Positions 46,201-58,899 of a stretch of DNA of 64,000 nucleotides are shown piece after piece. Position numbers and translations under genes: made by a program. How positions within the stretch are numbered: the first letter of the stretch is position 1; the number at the start of each line of letters is the position of its first letter. The stretch lies in the NCBI RefSeq assembly GCF_030272615.1, contig NC_081409.1, positions 613,350,755-613,414,754 on the forward strand, written 5' to 3'. The notes beneath the pieces were generated by a model. That model had not been told where the DNA came from, made no database searches, and saw only the letters and a list, made by a program, of their open reading frames with translations. This DNA comes from Cryptomeria japonica. Taxonomy: Eukaryota > Streptophyta > Pinopsida > Cupressales > Cupressaceae.

Positions 46201-47611
46201 TCAAACATACCCTTCATTTGACAATCTTCCTCTTGTCATAACACCTTGATTTTTATTTCCAATTATCTGATTTTCTGAATGATTCAATCTTCCATACCTA
46301 GGTTTATTCTGATTTCCATTCACAGGTTGTTCTTCAGTCACAGTTGAGTTTTTTGATGATGCTGGTGAGACTAGTTCTTCATTCTGTTTTGCTGCAATCC
46401 ATGTCGGTTCATTTATAATCATTTCTACTGCCGGTTCAGAACCTATAGATCTTTATTCTCCTCTAATATGTTCATCTATGATCACATTATTACTTTCAAT
46501 GATTTTTTACAATCTTTTATTATAACATCTATATGCCTTGCTTCTAGTTGAATAACCAAGAAATATTCCTTCATCACTTCTAGGATCAAATTTTCCAATA
46601 CACTCATCTCTCCTAATATAGCATTTTGCTTCCAAATATTTTGAAATATTTGAGAGTAGGAATATGACCAAACCATAGTTCATAAGGGGTCTTACCAGTT
46701 TCACCTTTGATGTGAACTCTGTTGAAAGTATAGATTGTTGTATTTAATGCTTCTCTCTAGTACATATGAGGTAGAATTGATTCCATTATCATGGTTCTTG
46801 CTGCATCCAATATAGTTTTGTTCTTCCTTTCCACAACTCCATTCTGCTAGGGTGTCCGAGGTGCTGATAGTTGTCTTTTGATTCCATTCTCTTCATAGAA
46901 TGCATTGAATTCCCTAGATGTGAATTATCCTCCTTGATCGGATCTCAAACATTTGATTTTCTTACCGGTTTCATTCTCTACCATTGCCTTGTATATCTTT
47001 AATCTTCCAAAATCTTTTGATTTCTCCCTGAGAAAAGTAACCCATCACATTCTAGAATAATCATCAATTATTAGCATAAAGTATATATCACCCTGAGGAC
47101 TTCTTGTTCTTGTTGGACCACATAAATCAGTGTGAATTAAATCAAGAATATTATTGGATTTCTCAGAAATGCTCTTAAATGTTGTTCTAACTTGCTTCCC
47201 CATTTGACATTCCTTACATACCGGATTATGAGGTTTCACAATCTTAGGTGAATCTCTTACTGCCTTGGTTGTATTGATCTTTACAAGGAAATCAAAATTC
47301 ACATGATAGAGTCTTTTATGCCATAACCAACTTTCATCAATCTGAGCAATCAAACATGTCTTATCACTCGTATTCAAGTGAAAGATATTACCTTTAGTCT
47401 GATTACCAGTTGCAATTTCCAATCCAATTCGGTTTATGATTTTGCACTTTCCATTCTTGAATTGTAATTGAAATCCTTTTTCCACTAACTGACCAACACT
47501 CAAAAGATTATGCTTTAAACCTTCAACATAATAAACATTGTCAGTATTGTGCTTACCATCTAAAGATATAGTGCCTCTTCCTTTGATTAAACAATTGTTT
47601 GTCATCTCCAA
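46201..47611 (-). pseudogene. Integrase of Copia element
   Basis: The minus-strand frame 47045-47611 holds the pre-integrase zinc region (WLWHKRLYHVNFDFL, then CKECQMGK) and the first part of the core (DLIHTDLCGP, IDDYSRM). Further core and C-terminal pieces follow, with GKFDPRSDEGIFLGYSTRSK near 46540-46620 in shifted frames. The region to 46201 is a low-complexity linker to the polymerase. Inactive because of frameshifts. Confidence 0.85.
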
Positions 47612-48695
47612 ATCTTACTTGACCTCCATGATATTCTTGTAATGATAAAAATTTTCTTTTATCACCAGTCATATGATGCGAGCATCCATTATCAATGATC
47701 CATTCATCCTTTTCTTCAATTTTTGTTGCTAATGCCTGGTCTACCAGTTTGACAACAGGTGTCGGTTGATCTTCTTTTATTGCAACAAATTCCCATCCAC
47801 TATCTGCTAGATCTTTATCAGAATCATCTATAACACCTTCATTTGCATAGTAGCATGACTTATCTTTGTTTTTCCTAAACTTGTATGTCTGATATTCAGG
47901 GTTAGGCTTATATGTTCTCTTTGCCTCATCTCTTGGTCTTGAATGTCTATCAGGACACCTAGATGCCATATGAACAACTTTATTGCAATTAAAACATTTG
48001 AAAGGTGCTTTCCAATCAGATTTGTTAGATGATGATGATGATGTTGATGCTTTGAAGGCTATATTAGTCTTGACTATAGCAATAGAACCAAATTCTTCAA
48101 GCTCAAATGCTGAAAGTTTTCCAACCAGAGTATCTCTAGATACTAATGTATTAGGCATTGTTCTCAACTCATTAATAGCTGTCACTTTCATTTTGTAAGC
48201 CGGTGGCAAAGCTCTTAAAAATTTAGAAACAATTTTATCTTCACTTAAAGATCCTCCACAACATTGTATTCCTAAAACAGTTTCATTAACTCTTTCCATA
48301 AATGCAAAAAATCTTTCATCCTCTTCGATTTTTAAATTTTCATACCTGACCCGGTAACATTCTAATTTTGCAATTTTGATTGTGGAATCTCCTTCATTTA
48401 ATGTTTCCAGTTTATCCCAAATAGATTTTGTTGTATATCTATCTGATAATCCCATGATTTGCTAATCTGATAATGTGCTCAGAAGTGCTTCTCTTACTTT
48501 GCAATCATTCTCCAAGTCTTTAGCTAAGGTTGATGGATTAGGGTTATTCGGATTAGGAGCAACATAGCCATTCTGTGTAACATCCCATATATCTCTTCCA
48601 ATGCAGTTTAGATGTGTCTCCATTCTGATCTTCCATATAGCATAGTTAGTTCCATCAAGTTTGGGACTATCCTTCCTGAAGATATTTATTGCCAT
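47553..48695 (-). pseudogene. Gag and protease start of minus-strand Copia element
   Basis: It starts MAINIFRKDSPKLDGTNYAI at 48695, with one stop near 48460 after LLSTLSD. It then stays open for 300 codons (48455-47553) through capsid, the zinc knuckle CFNCNKVVHMASRC (G changed to V) and DEWIIDNGCSHHMTGDKRKF, the protease start. Homologous to 41923-43212. Confidence 0.9.
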
Positions 48696-48734
48696 AGGAT
48701 CTAGCTGTTAGGCTTTTGCAAAAAGAGGACTAGG

Positions 48735-48745
48735 CTCTGATACCA
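48735..48745 (-). promoter_or_regulatory. Primer binding site of minus-strand Copia element
   Basis: The minus strand reads TGGTATCAGAG, two bases from the 5' LTR. Confidence 0.88.
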
Positions 48746-48747
48746 AT

Positions 48748-49626
48748 TGTTAAGAACTGGGAAGGACAACTGAGAGGGGGGGGGGGGTGAATCAGTTGTC
48801 AATAAATTGCAACCCATAACAAATTATTCCAACTTAAAACTCAGTGCCGATAAAACAGATTAACAGTTATAGTATTATCGGTACAACTTAATGCATGAAA
48901 GAGAAAGAGAAACAACATCCACAACACATGACATAGAGATTTTTGATTGGGAAACCTTGTAAGGGGAAAAATCACGATGGGAAACCTTACCCACAATCAA
49001 ATGATACTACTGCAGATAGTAAGTGAATACAATAATGGGGTTTGCACAAGCAGAAAGGCCAACCTCCTAGAGCTCATTGCTTAATCACAAAATTAGGAGT
49101 CACATTGACTACACAGTTGGATGGTTAAATCCAATAACAATGTACTGCTTCAATTTAGCATCTTCACTGCCAGATTCAGTATCGGTTTAAGATCTGGGCA
49201 TGAGGACCAAACACCTTCATGACCTTTAACAACCTTCCTTCAAACTTCAGATGATATTTCCATGATTCACACAAGGATCTGCTTATTTTCATTCTTCACA
49301 ATGATATCAACACATACACACACTCTTATTCCAAATAAGATCTTACAATTATTTATACAAAACCTAAGACCTAATGGTTAGGTCGGCTTCTAAAAGATAT
49401 TACATTTAAATCAATTACAAACTAAGCCTTGGTGCAATACAATATGTCAGCCTCAATACATTTACACATTATTCAATCAATAAATCATTTCCAAACCGTG
49501 TCGTGCTGATCTGGAACATGTTTTCCTATGTCGGTTCATAACCTGGACCTATCTGCTGGTTAAGGCAAATATGTGAACCCGATCAAACCAATATGCAAAA
49601 TGCCAAATTTAAACATCAAATCCATG
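48748..49626 (-). repeat. 5' LTR of minus-strand Copia element, truncated
   Basis: Starts TGTTAAGAACTGGG with twelve G bases before TGAATCA (48776-48794). The likeness to the left LTR stops at 49626, where TGTAGACAC starts the next element. About 240 bp of the LTR are missing here and should lie beyond that element. Confidence 0.87.
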
Positions 49627-50917
49627 TGTAGACACTTAAAAAAAATTATTTTAATTATTTTTAAATTCCAAACATAATTAATTTATTAATTATGCCAATT
49701 TTTAATTCTCCTCAATATTAATTAATTATAATTAATATTGTGACTATAGTTTGTGATTGATTGATTTAATAAATCAATCCCCTTTTATTCTTCTCAAAAT
49801 CCTCAATATTAAATCTTCTCAAAATCCTCCTCTTAACTAATTAATTTCAATTAATTAGTTAACCTAAGTGATTCCTACAAATCACCTTTTCCTGATCCAT
49901 CATTAACCTAATAAATTCTTCTAGAAACTCCCTAAGATAACTTAACATTATTCTTCTAATTTTTAAATTCCCTTCACTTATTCTCTCTCCTAGTCAAATC
50001 CTCCTACAAATCTTATCTACCCTAATCCCACCTAAAATTTCCTCTAATCCCTCTCCTAATGAGTTGCTAATAGCTAATCATCATGATTAGCCACAAATCT
50101 AACTCCTTTTCCCTTCCATCCATGTCCCTTCCATCCAACCACTCTCCTTAAATACCCTTTTCCTAGGTGAATGTGAGATTTTCAAAATCTCACATTCGTC
50201 TAGGCATCTCATCTTCCAAGGAATTTTTAATTCCTCCTTATTCCTCCAATTCCCATGAGCATCCTTTTTGAAGAATTTTTAATTCTTCCTTTTCATTCCT
50301 CAAGAAATGTCCCATCCCTTGCTCTTCTCAAGGCACATTAGGAAGTCTTCCTAATGTACCTTGAGGAGTGTGGAGACAAGAAATGCCTTTAAGACATATC
50401 TCTTGGTCTCCACACCTCCTCTTGGGCCTTGTGTGGGCTCACAAGGAATCCCGACCCTCCATCTTGGGTTAATCCTAGCCCTTCATTTCTCCTCCTCTCT
50501 CCCTATAAATTGAGGATCCTCTCACATTTCATCTCCAATTTTAGTAACTTCATGCTATTAGTTTGTGCCTAGAAAACCATCTATGCACCCTCATCATGCC
50601 AAAGTTATCCTTCATCCATACTTGGCCATATTATCCATCTCATCCTTCAAATCCATCACATCCATTTGTGCACAATGTTGGAGAGCCAACCACATCAAGA
50701 AATCTAGGAGCAAATTGACATCACATTGGAGGCATTTGGGCACACTTCGACTTCATCCAAGCTCCATCCGAGGGAGAAGGTAAAGGTTTCTAAGGTAAAA
50801 GCATTTGTCTTCATGTTTTTTATGTGATTTGATTTATGCTTCATGTTTTATATGTTTTAGTGTTTTGATTTGCATACTAACTATCCAAATCCACCTTGCT
50901 TGCTTTTCTCGTCTTCA
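49627..50917 (+). repeat. 5' LTR of plus-strand Tat-like Gypsy element
   Basis: Starts TGTAGACACTTAAAA inside the Copia LTR and ends TCTCGTCTTCA just before a primer-like site. A TATAAA at 50505-50510 is a likely promoter, followed about 30 bp on by transcribed sequence. The first 400 bp are very AT-rich. Confidence 0.7.
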
Positions 50918-50920
50918 TTC

Positions 50921-50938
50921 TGGCATGCCCAGTGGGAC
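50921..50938 (+). promoter_or_regulatory. Primer binding site of Tat-like Gypsy element
   Basis: TGGCATGCCCAGTGGGAC begins with the obligatory TGG three bases after the LTR. The exact tRNA was not determined. Confidence 0.6.
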
Positions 50939-53570
50939 CCATGTCCCTAAAAACTAATGTTTTGTGAGTTTTTGTGAGTTTGCAACTCGCAGGTATCGGA
51001 ACAGCGCTAGAGACTGCAAATTAGCACGAGTAATTCGGGTTTGGCACGATAGACATACCTTTTCAGCCCGTGCGCAGGTGCATCAGCGCGAGCGCAAGCG
51101 CATCAACGCGATTGTTCTCAAAATTTAAAATTTATCCTGCTCTGTTTTGTTTAAAAAAAAAATACTCTCTGTTTTGTCTATTCGACGCATGCATAGGTGC
51201 ATTAGCACGAGTGGATGCGTTTCATCGCGAGGGAAAATTAACCAACACGACCGATCTAAAAAATTCCCACCCTCAGCAAAAATTTGGTTTTTGAAATTTG
51301 AATTTCAAAATTTAAACTGCTAACTTTTGTTTCTTTGTTTTCAGGATTTTAACGCGGGCGCAAGCATTTCAACACAACCGATCTAGACTAGCGCGACAAA
51401 CAGGTATAAAATCACAATTTTGTATGCTTTAATTTCTTATTATTTTTTTTGTTTCTGACATCTGCAGTGCATACGCAGGTGTTTTGGCACCTGTGTAGGC
51501 ACTTCAGCGCGACTAACTGCATTTCAACGCGTGTGTTGTATGTATAGGCCAGTGAAAACTGACTTCTTTTTTTGAGTGTTGTAGCTTTTTCTCGATCGTC
51601 CAAGACCTAGAAAACATAAAAAACTACTAATCCGAACTGTTTTGCAGGTTGCCTAAGAGATCCAACCAAATATTGTGTTTGTTTTTAACTAGGAACCTAG
51701 ATTTAATTAAAGGATAAATGAACCATTGTCTTGTGTGTTTTTTGAAAAGTGTAAAGGTAGGAGAGTATGCTCTCATCTAGCTAGACGATCAGGAATCTAG
51801 ACCCTCAAAGTTTTTCATGTTTGTTGCATGCTTACCTTTAGCGGGCCTACCCTCCCAACTTGCTCTTTGAGAAGGTAAGAGGGGAATGACCCAAGTGAGT
51901 ACACCGGGACCCCCAACTCACTATAATAAATAGGCTATTTATGATGAAAGGATCAATGGTTGGGGCTAAATGAGAGTTCACTCTCACATTGGGTTCTTAG
52001 TAGGATCCTAGAGATCTCAATCACACTTGCGTGACTACTAAATTCTTGGTGCTTCGTTGGGCTATAGGCCTCAAGTGCGCTTGCGCAACTACGAAGGGTA
52101 GCTCCTAACGGGAAGACATATTAAACACCTTGTGCATAGTGGCCAAAAACCTTCTAGTCATTGGTGCAGGAAGTCAAACCTCTAAAGTCACCCATATTTT
52201 TATGGCCCTTAGTAGAGACACAAATTTTTCCATGAGGATTTTTCATGGGAATTGATGCTTGGCTGCCCCGGAGAAGTGAGTGTCATAGATGAGAGCCAGT
52301 GGGGTCAAGCATATAAGTGTCCGCTTTGGGTAAGCCTAGCTAGGAAACCAATTGGGATCCAATAATTATTGTCCTTGCTAGCCTTAAGAATGTTGTACAT
52401 GAGCATGAGTGTCTTTGAGATAAAATTCATTTGATCATTGTGTTTGCTTTGTTTGATACTTGCTTGCCAAGAATAGACTAAAAACACATCAATATCCTCA
52501 AACACTTTGCAAAAACATTTGTCTAGAAGCAAACAATCATCCAATTCATTATCCACACAAAGTCCAAATTGCATCAAAACTCCATCCGTTTCATGTTTCA
52601 TAAACCTAAGTTGTATAAGCATCCTAAGAAGTCAATCCACTGACCTATCAAGAAAAAGAAGCTCACACAAGCACAACTCATTAAGCATCAAAAATCTTTG
52701 TATACAAATTGCGAACTCTTGCTTAAACATAAGACATTTTTGCATCATTACCACGATTACGTCCATGGTCATATCAATGAGTTTGATGCAAGTGATGAAC
52801 TAAGAGTATGTGCCCTCCACCAAGGTTCAGGTTTATCTTTCAACACCAACTATCGTCAAAATCAGGGTGGTCGTGTCCCTCCATACAACCTGCCATCCGA
52901 ACCAATGATCTATTGAGTCATGTTCATGCCAAGGATAACCTAGTCACATAATTTCTTTTAATCATCACTATCATCCCTCTTCAATCAATCATCCTCAATC
53001 TTTTCCTAAGGACTTAGCACATCAATCAATCATGAAATCAATCACCTTCAATTAGCAAATCAAATCTCAAAATCCAAATCAAATCATCCTTTAATCCAAT
53101 TTAACCTCACATTAAGGTTGCATGCCTTGTGAAGTTCCATTTAGACCTCATCATTAATCACTTGGCTTTTGTTCTTGAAGAAGAATCCTCTCCAATTACC
53201 TTTGCCTTATCCTTTGAGTCAATCAAGACTCTTAACTTATGCCTTTTCTTTTCTTAGGGTCATTAGTCAACCCTTAGTGGAAGAAAGGCTTTTTAATCAT
53301 CATTCCAAGGTCTAAATTCTACCCAACTTGGTCATTACCTTGCTTGTGGTTTCATCTACCACCTAAGATTCTCATCCAAGGACTAAGGTGTCAGTCCTAA
53401 TCAAATCCGGGTTCTAATCCAAGGACCCTACCAATCAGAAAAATCCCTTTTCATCAAAGATAAATCCAAAAATACAAAGGTCTCGCTAAGTCCTCTCATC
53501 AAAGATTTCCTCCTCCAATCTTTTCTAAGGTTATTCTTGTATAGTCACAACTCGATCTCAAAAGAAAAAC
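50939..53570 (+). other. Long leader of Tat-like Gypsy element
   Basis: 2.6 kb without a gene between primer site and gag. 51060-51540 holds several diverged copies of a CpG-bearing phrase (GCATCAGCGCGAG, GCATTAGCACGAG, GCATTTCAACGCG). The rest is unremarkable. Long untranslated leaders are common in Tat/Athila elements. Confidence 0.5.
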
Positions 53571-55425
53571 ATGGCCGAATAACAATATGGTATGCCGGAC
53601 ATTAGTGTCCTATATGAAGATCTTACACAAGATCCTACACAAATTGTGCAACCTAGCACTCAAAATCAAACACAAAATCCTAATATGGTTAACCAAGATG
53701 CACTCTCTCTGAAAGTGCAAGCTTTCCTAGCAGACTCTTATAACCAAGAGATTATTGAGAAAATTATCCGACACAATCCTACTATGCTTCTAAAGACCCT
53801 CCTTGGAAATGAAGCTCAACTCCCACCTGATTTTGATAATTCCACCCTTGGTCAACAACCACAAGGAGACCTCGCTCCCACGTAGAATGTTGCACCTGTT
53901 ATTCAAACTCAATCAATTACGGCCTCGCCTATCATTCAAACCCAATAAATAACACCCATAGAACCTCCCCTCGTGGTCTCCATTCCACCTTCTTCTTCCT
54001 TACCATCTATACCACTCAAATCTGATCTCATCTATTCTCCAACATTCCTCTATACCATCTTCTTCTACTCAACCATATATTTCTATTCCACAAACTTCAC
54101 TTCCTGTCAACAATGTCGCTAACTTTATTTGGGTCGCACTTAATCTCATCACATTAGTTTATGGGCCTCAACCAACCATCACTCAAGCCCCTGCGACATC
54201 AATCACCACATCTCACATTCCTGCTTCCTCTTCATATCAATACATTAGTGGTGGTGCACCTTCCATGACTCATTTGATTCTAGGGGTGAATGCAATCCAT
54301 CATTTCCAAAATCCTCAACAAGACCTCATTAAAGAAATTTAGGACTTGAAAAACATCATCAAAGACATGAAAGAAGGGACTAATAAGAGGAAACCGTACT
54401 CATTTGAGGAATTTTGTCCCTGCCCTTATGACCCATCCATATTAGTTGCACCCTACCCCCCATGGTTTGAGATCCCTAAATTCACCAAGTATGAAGGCAA
54501 AGGGGACCCCCGTGACCATGTCTGGGAATTTCACATCCTATGCCAAGAAGTCTCCTATAGTGACCTATACTTTCAAAGGCTCTTCCCTAAGAGTCTCAAA
54601 GGAGATGCCCTGGCATGGTTCTCATCCTTACCAAGAGGTTCCATTATCTCCTTTCCAGACTTGGTAGAAAAGTTTGTGGCTCACTATGCCTATAACATGG
54701 CTAATGATGTTTCCATGATGGACCTGTGTAACACAAAGCAAAGGCCCGGAGAGACACTCACCAACTTCTTGCAAAGATGGCGACATCTCATCAAGAAATT
54801 CTAGTGGGACATGCTAGAACAACACCAAATTAAATTATTTCAAAAGAACCTAGTGCCCAAAATTTCAAGACCTTTGACATCTCAATGTATTAAATATTTC
54901 CAAAAAATGACTGATAAGGGCCCAACCCTCAAATGTGTCTTTTTAGGGGAAGGAACCTTGAAACACTACCAAAGATAAACTCAAAATTCTTCCTCTTATC
55001 ATAATGATAAACCAAAATTCTGGTCCAAGAACAAGAACGTAGTCAATGATGGTGTAACTGATGCAAAACGGGTCCAGACTGTGGTTGTTCCTCCAATACC
55101 CACCACCACTAATCATCAATTCAACAATCAAAACAATCAAAATCAATCCCAAAAGCCTCACAACAATGTCTCAGTCCAGGGGCGCCCACCCCAATCCAAT
55201 CACAGGACTCCAAGAGACTTCACTCCTCTTGCTGAGCCTATTGAAGTGGTGTTTCAAAAACTTGTTCAAGTAGGCATAGTGGTTTTCCCGATCACTCGCC
55301 TGTTTGACCCCAATCAACCCAAACGTAGGTGGTATAATGAGAACGAATATTGTGAGTATCATCGTATAAAGGGACATGATACACGAAAATGCATGAAGCT
55401 TAATGATAGGGAGGTTGCTAGGTAA
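53571..55425 (+). pseudogene. Gag of Tat-like Gypsy element
   Basis: An ATG at 53571 is followed by a stop three codons later; a 97-codon frame then starts at 53592. The capsid (54346-54804) has FEIPKFTKYEGKGDPRDHVW and GDALAWFSSLPRGSIISFPD, typical of this gag family. After a stop, 55081-55422 holds LFDPNQPKRRWYNENEYCEY and the knuckle CEYHRIKGHDTRKC, the C-x3-H form seen in Tat/Ogre elements. Inactive. Confidence 0.83.
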
Positions 55426-56970
55426 GTGCTCAAAAGGCCAATTTGAGTCAAAAGGCCATAAAAGGAAACAAAAGGTATTGTTTCTATCTGCTCCTTATGT
55501 TTGCCAATATCAAGTTTAGTTGTAATAGTCGGGTCTCTCTACGAGTCTTCACCAACAACCTCCCTTTTTGGTGATAGCTCACACCCATGCTCAAACCTAC
55601 TCCAATTTCTCACTCCACCCATCTACACATTCTCAAACCCTATTCTTCTGACATTCAACCCTCTATTTTAGAGTGCATTAGGAGTCTTCAACATGGACAT
55701 GTAGGGTAACAAGATTTACTCAAGGTTTTGGCAATCAAACATAGTTTAAGCCCATAGCCTCTGGCTTGCTCAATAACCCAACCAAGGGTCAAAACCTCAA
55801 AAAGGGACTACACACTATCCAAGGGCCTATATGTTTCTTACTTCATTGTTTTGGGAAGATCTCATGAAGTTTCTTAAGACCCCAAATCCTCCTTGCAATC
55901 GGGTTCTTGTAAAGTGTGTGTTATGTAGTCAAAGGGCTACTAGTCCATGGAGGGGTAATTGACACTTTTTTTCTTGTCCTGCTCTACGATGGGTCTCTCC
56001 TCCAAAAATCTTGATTTGGATGGTAGTTTTAAGGTATATTCTAGTGTATTTTCATGGTTTAGGCCACTATTAGTGCAAAATCATGACTATCCACTATTTG
56101 TGGCACTTTTGGAGGGTTTGGTAGGGTTTGGACCAAAGAACATAAAAAGGTCTTCCCAACTCCACTAATCAAGCCTCCAAAATGGCTTAGGACTTCTGCC
56201 ACACCAAATAAAGCCTTCCCCTATTACTACCCTACAAACATAATGCCAAACACTTAGCACACATCTGAGAAAGGAAGTGGAATGCCACTGTCACTGTCAA
56301 AATGCTGCCTTTTACCAGTTAGCTGTTGCCACCTCTTGGGACCTACATAATAAGGAGTTTGAACTACAAATATACTTCAATGAGGTCTAAAAAACACTAC
56401 CCAATCTTCCTATTACATTTCAATCTTAGTTACAAGGCTTGGATGATGCTTTTGAAGCATTCCATGAGCATTTGACAAACACAATTCACAAAAATAGTGA
56501 GCTCACTGTTTTGTTTACAAAGTGAGAATATTCAATAGGAATGAGCTTCTCTAACAAACCAAGGTGATTCTAAACGACCTCCACCTCATACATTTGTTCA
56601 CTCCAAATTTCTTTTAGGTGTAAATCTTGAGTTTTTGATCATGCTACTAGCTGAGTAATCAATACTTGCCTAGTATTCACTCAAGTCCTCCTTCCAAACA
56701 CAATTTTGGCATAAAGTAAAGAAAATGTACATTATATACATGAGTTCCAACTTGACTAAATCCATTTTGTGGGATCCCAGACCTGGATTAGTCAAGTGGT
56801 TGCATCTTGGAACTTCGAACCCTTGATAGGGCAGTGAGCACACAAAAGTAAAATAATTTTGTACAAACAAATTACCAAAGGAAACTAGTACTACAATCAC
56901 TTGGAGAAAATTGTACAAATACCTTGTACACTTTCCAAAGGTACAGTATGGACTATGAAGCTACAGTACA
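55426..56970 (+). other. Unrecognised remnant after the Tat gag
   Basis: Protease and polymerase should follow but are not recognisable. The stretch seems decayed up to the next element. No repeat pair or gene found. Confidence 0.35.
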
Positions 56971-56973
56971 GAC

Positions 56974-57537
56974 TGTTACACCAAAGGAGAAAAAAACAGT
57001 GAATAAAGCTAAAATGTCATGATTTTTATTAGGAAACTCTTGCTCGTACAATCACCAACCTTTCTCCAGGAAAAGGGAGGAATTTTTATAGAATTTATAA
57101 TTATTTACCAAGCCCTATATGGACATGAGGCTTCCACAACTACATTTTGCTTGAAAAACCCAAAAATGACAACTTTGACAACTTTGGCAAGCCAAATGAC
57201 AACATTTCTTGCTCCAAAAGACATTTTTGACACTCTAACCTTATCAACTTGTCTAAACAACTTTATATGCTTAAAATCACTTATCAAACATGTTTCAATG
57301 CTTTGGAAAGCATTAGAAGACCTTTTTGGCAATTTTTGCACATTTTTGCCAAAAATTGTCAACTCAAAGCCTGAAAGGCAAAACTTGATCTCTTGAGCCC
57401 AAAATGAGAGCAAAACCACAAAACAAGACACATAACAACCTAAAACAACATTATCAACCTAACACAAGACATTACAAACATGTAAGCATAAAATACTCAA
57501 AAATGAGAGTTTTACTGAACTAGGTGCTCCTACACCA
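56974..57537 (-). repeat. Probable 3' LTR of minus-strand chromovirus
   Basis: The right edge ends CTCCTACACCA. On the minus strand the LTR thus begins TGGTGTAGGAGCACC, like the LTR of the chromovirus at 21336 (TGGTGAAGGAGCACC). A polypurine tract (TTTTTGGGGGAGTA, minus) abuts it at 57538-57551. The left edge is only a guess (TGTTACACC at 56974). Confidence 0.5.
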
Positions 57538-57604
57538 TACTCCCCCAAAAACAAAGGAGTCATGTGACTCCTTGGGGCAGCAAAGAAGAAAGAATGCAAA
57601 AATT

Positions 57605-58891
57605 CTAAAATTTAGTTTCAGGTATCCATGTGGCCTCTAAGATAGGCTTATTTTTCCATTTGATTAGATGCTCCATGTAGGTGTGATTCTTTGTCTTTTT
57701 GAGAATCCTGGAGTCTAGAACCTGTTTTGCTTGGAGAATAGAAAGAGAAGGGAGAGATAGATTAGAAAGGGATTGTACAACATCTGAAACTCTTTGAATC
57801 TCCTCAGGTGGCTTCCCTTTGAAAGCAATCAAATCTGCAACATTAAAAATGGGAGACAAAGAAACATCAGTAGGCAAATCAACTTTGTAAGCATTAGACC
57901 CATACTTAGCCAATATTTTGCAAGGGCATATTCTCCTCATTTGAAGTTTGCTTGGAACTCCCTTTTTTAGCCTTTCCTTGTTCAAATGAACCATCACATA
58001 ATCTCCTATGGAAAACTAAACATCTCTCTTTGTACCATCCCCTCTTGCCTTAACTTTTTGGGAGGTTTCTTGGAAAGCTTTTCTCACTTGGTCATGAACC
58101 TCCTTCATGGAATGAGCCATGTCATCTATTGTTCCACTCTTAGGCTGCAAGTTAGTGATATCCCTCAACTCCATTATACCCCTTGGATGCATACCATAAA
58201 CATTTTCAAAAGGACTTTTACCTATAGACCGGCTAACACTATCATTGTAGGCATATTCTTCTTGATGAATGAGATGATCCCAACTCTGCCCATATTCCTT
58301 TGTCAAGTAGCTAAGCATGTTTCCAAGAGACCTGTTCACAACTTTAGTTTGGCCATCAGTTTGTGGATGATAAGCTAAACCAAAAGAGAGATTAGTACCC
58401 AATCTTTTCCATAATGTTTTCTTGAAATGACCAAGAAACTTAACATCCCTATCTGAAACAATGCTAGTAGGCAAACCATGTATTCTAACAACTTCTTTGA
58501 AAAATAAGTAAGCAATATGACTTGCATCATGTGTTGTCTTGCAAGGAATAAAATGAGCCATTTCGCTAAATCTGTCAACTACTACAAAGATGCTATCAAA
58601 TTCTGCTTGAGTTCTAGGTAATCCTACCACAAAATCCATACTAATGCAATCCCAAGGCCGATGTGGAATGGGAAGAGGCTGATATAAACCAGCATTAGAG
58701 GAATTACCTTTTTCCTTCTGACATACCAAACACTGCTCAACATACCTCCTGATGTCTCTCTGCATCTTAGGCCAATAATATAACCTTTGAACCAGCTCTA
58801 AGGTCTTGTTGAGACCGAAATGTCCACTTAAGAACCCATTGTGCTTCTCCTGATTGAGGTTCTCTCTCATAGAACCTTTTGGAACACACAA
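57605..58891 (-). pseudogene. Integrase and chromodomain of second chromovirus
   Basis: On the minus strand 58016-58891 has the zinc-binding start (HNGFLSGHFGLNKTLEL, CLVCQKEKG). The core follows ([35 protein letters not shown]), then AYHPQTDGQTKVVNRSLGN. In the last, the third catalytic residue, normally Glu in GQTEVVN, is Lys, so the enzyme would be dead even if the frame were intact. 57605-57997 holds the SH3-like part and a chromodomain (MEHLIKWKNKPILEATWIPE). Confidence 0.88.
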
Positions 58892-58899
58892 CTATCCAC

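Larger units (their letters stand above)
43213..49626 (-). mobile_element. Minus-strand Copia element, nearly full length, inactive
   Basis: It has two related LTRs (43213-44327 and 48748-49626), the second cut off by a later insertion. Read on the minus strand, the interior has primer site, gag, protease, integrase, reverse transcriptase and RNase H, the Copia order with integrase before polymerase. Stops and frameshifts are spread throughout. It is inserted in the protease of the plus-strand Copia element. Confidence 0.9.

Noticed and set aside
56771-56840. Pol III A-box-like TAGTCAAGTGG and B-box-like ACTTCGAACCC, suggesting a tRNA-derived SINE or tRNA gene.
   Set aside because: The boxes are only 12 bp apart, too close for a tRNA or a normal SINE head, and no tail or target duplication is seen.
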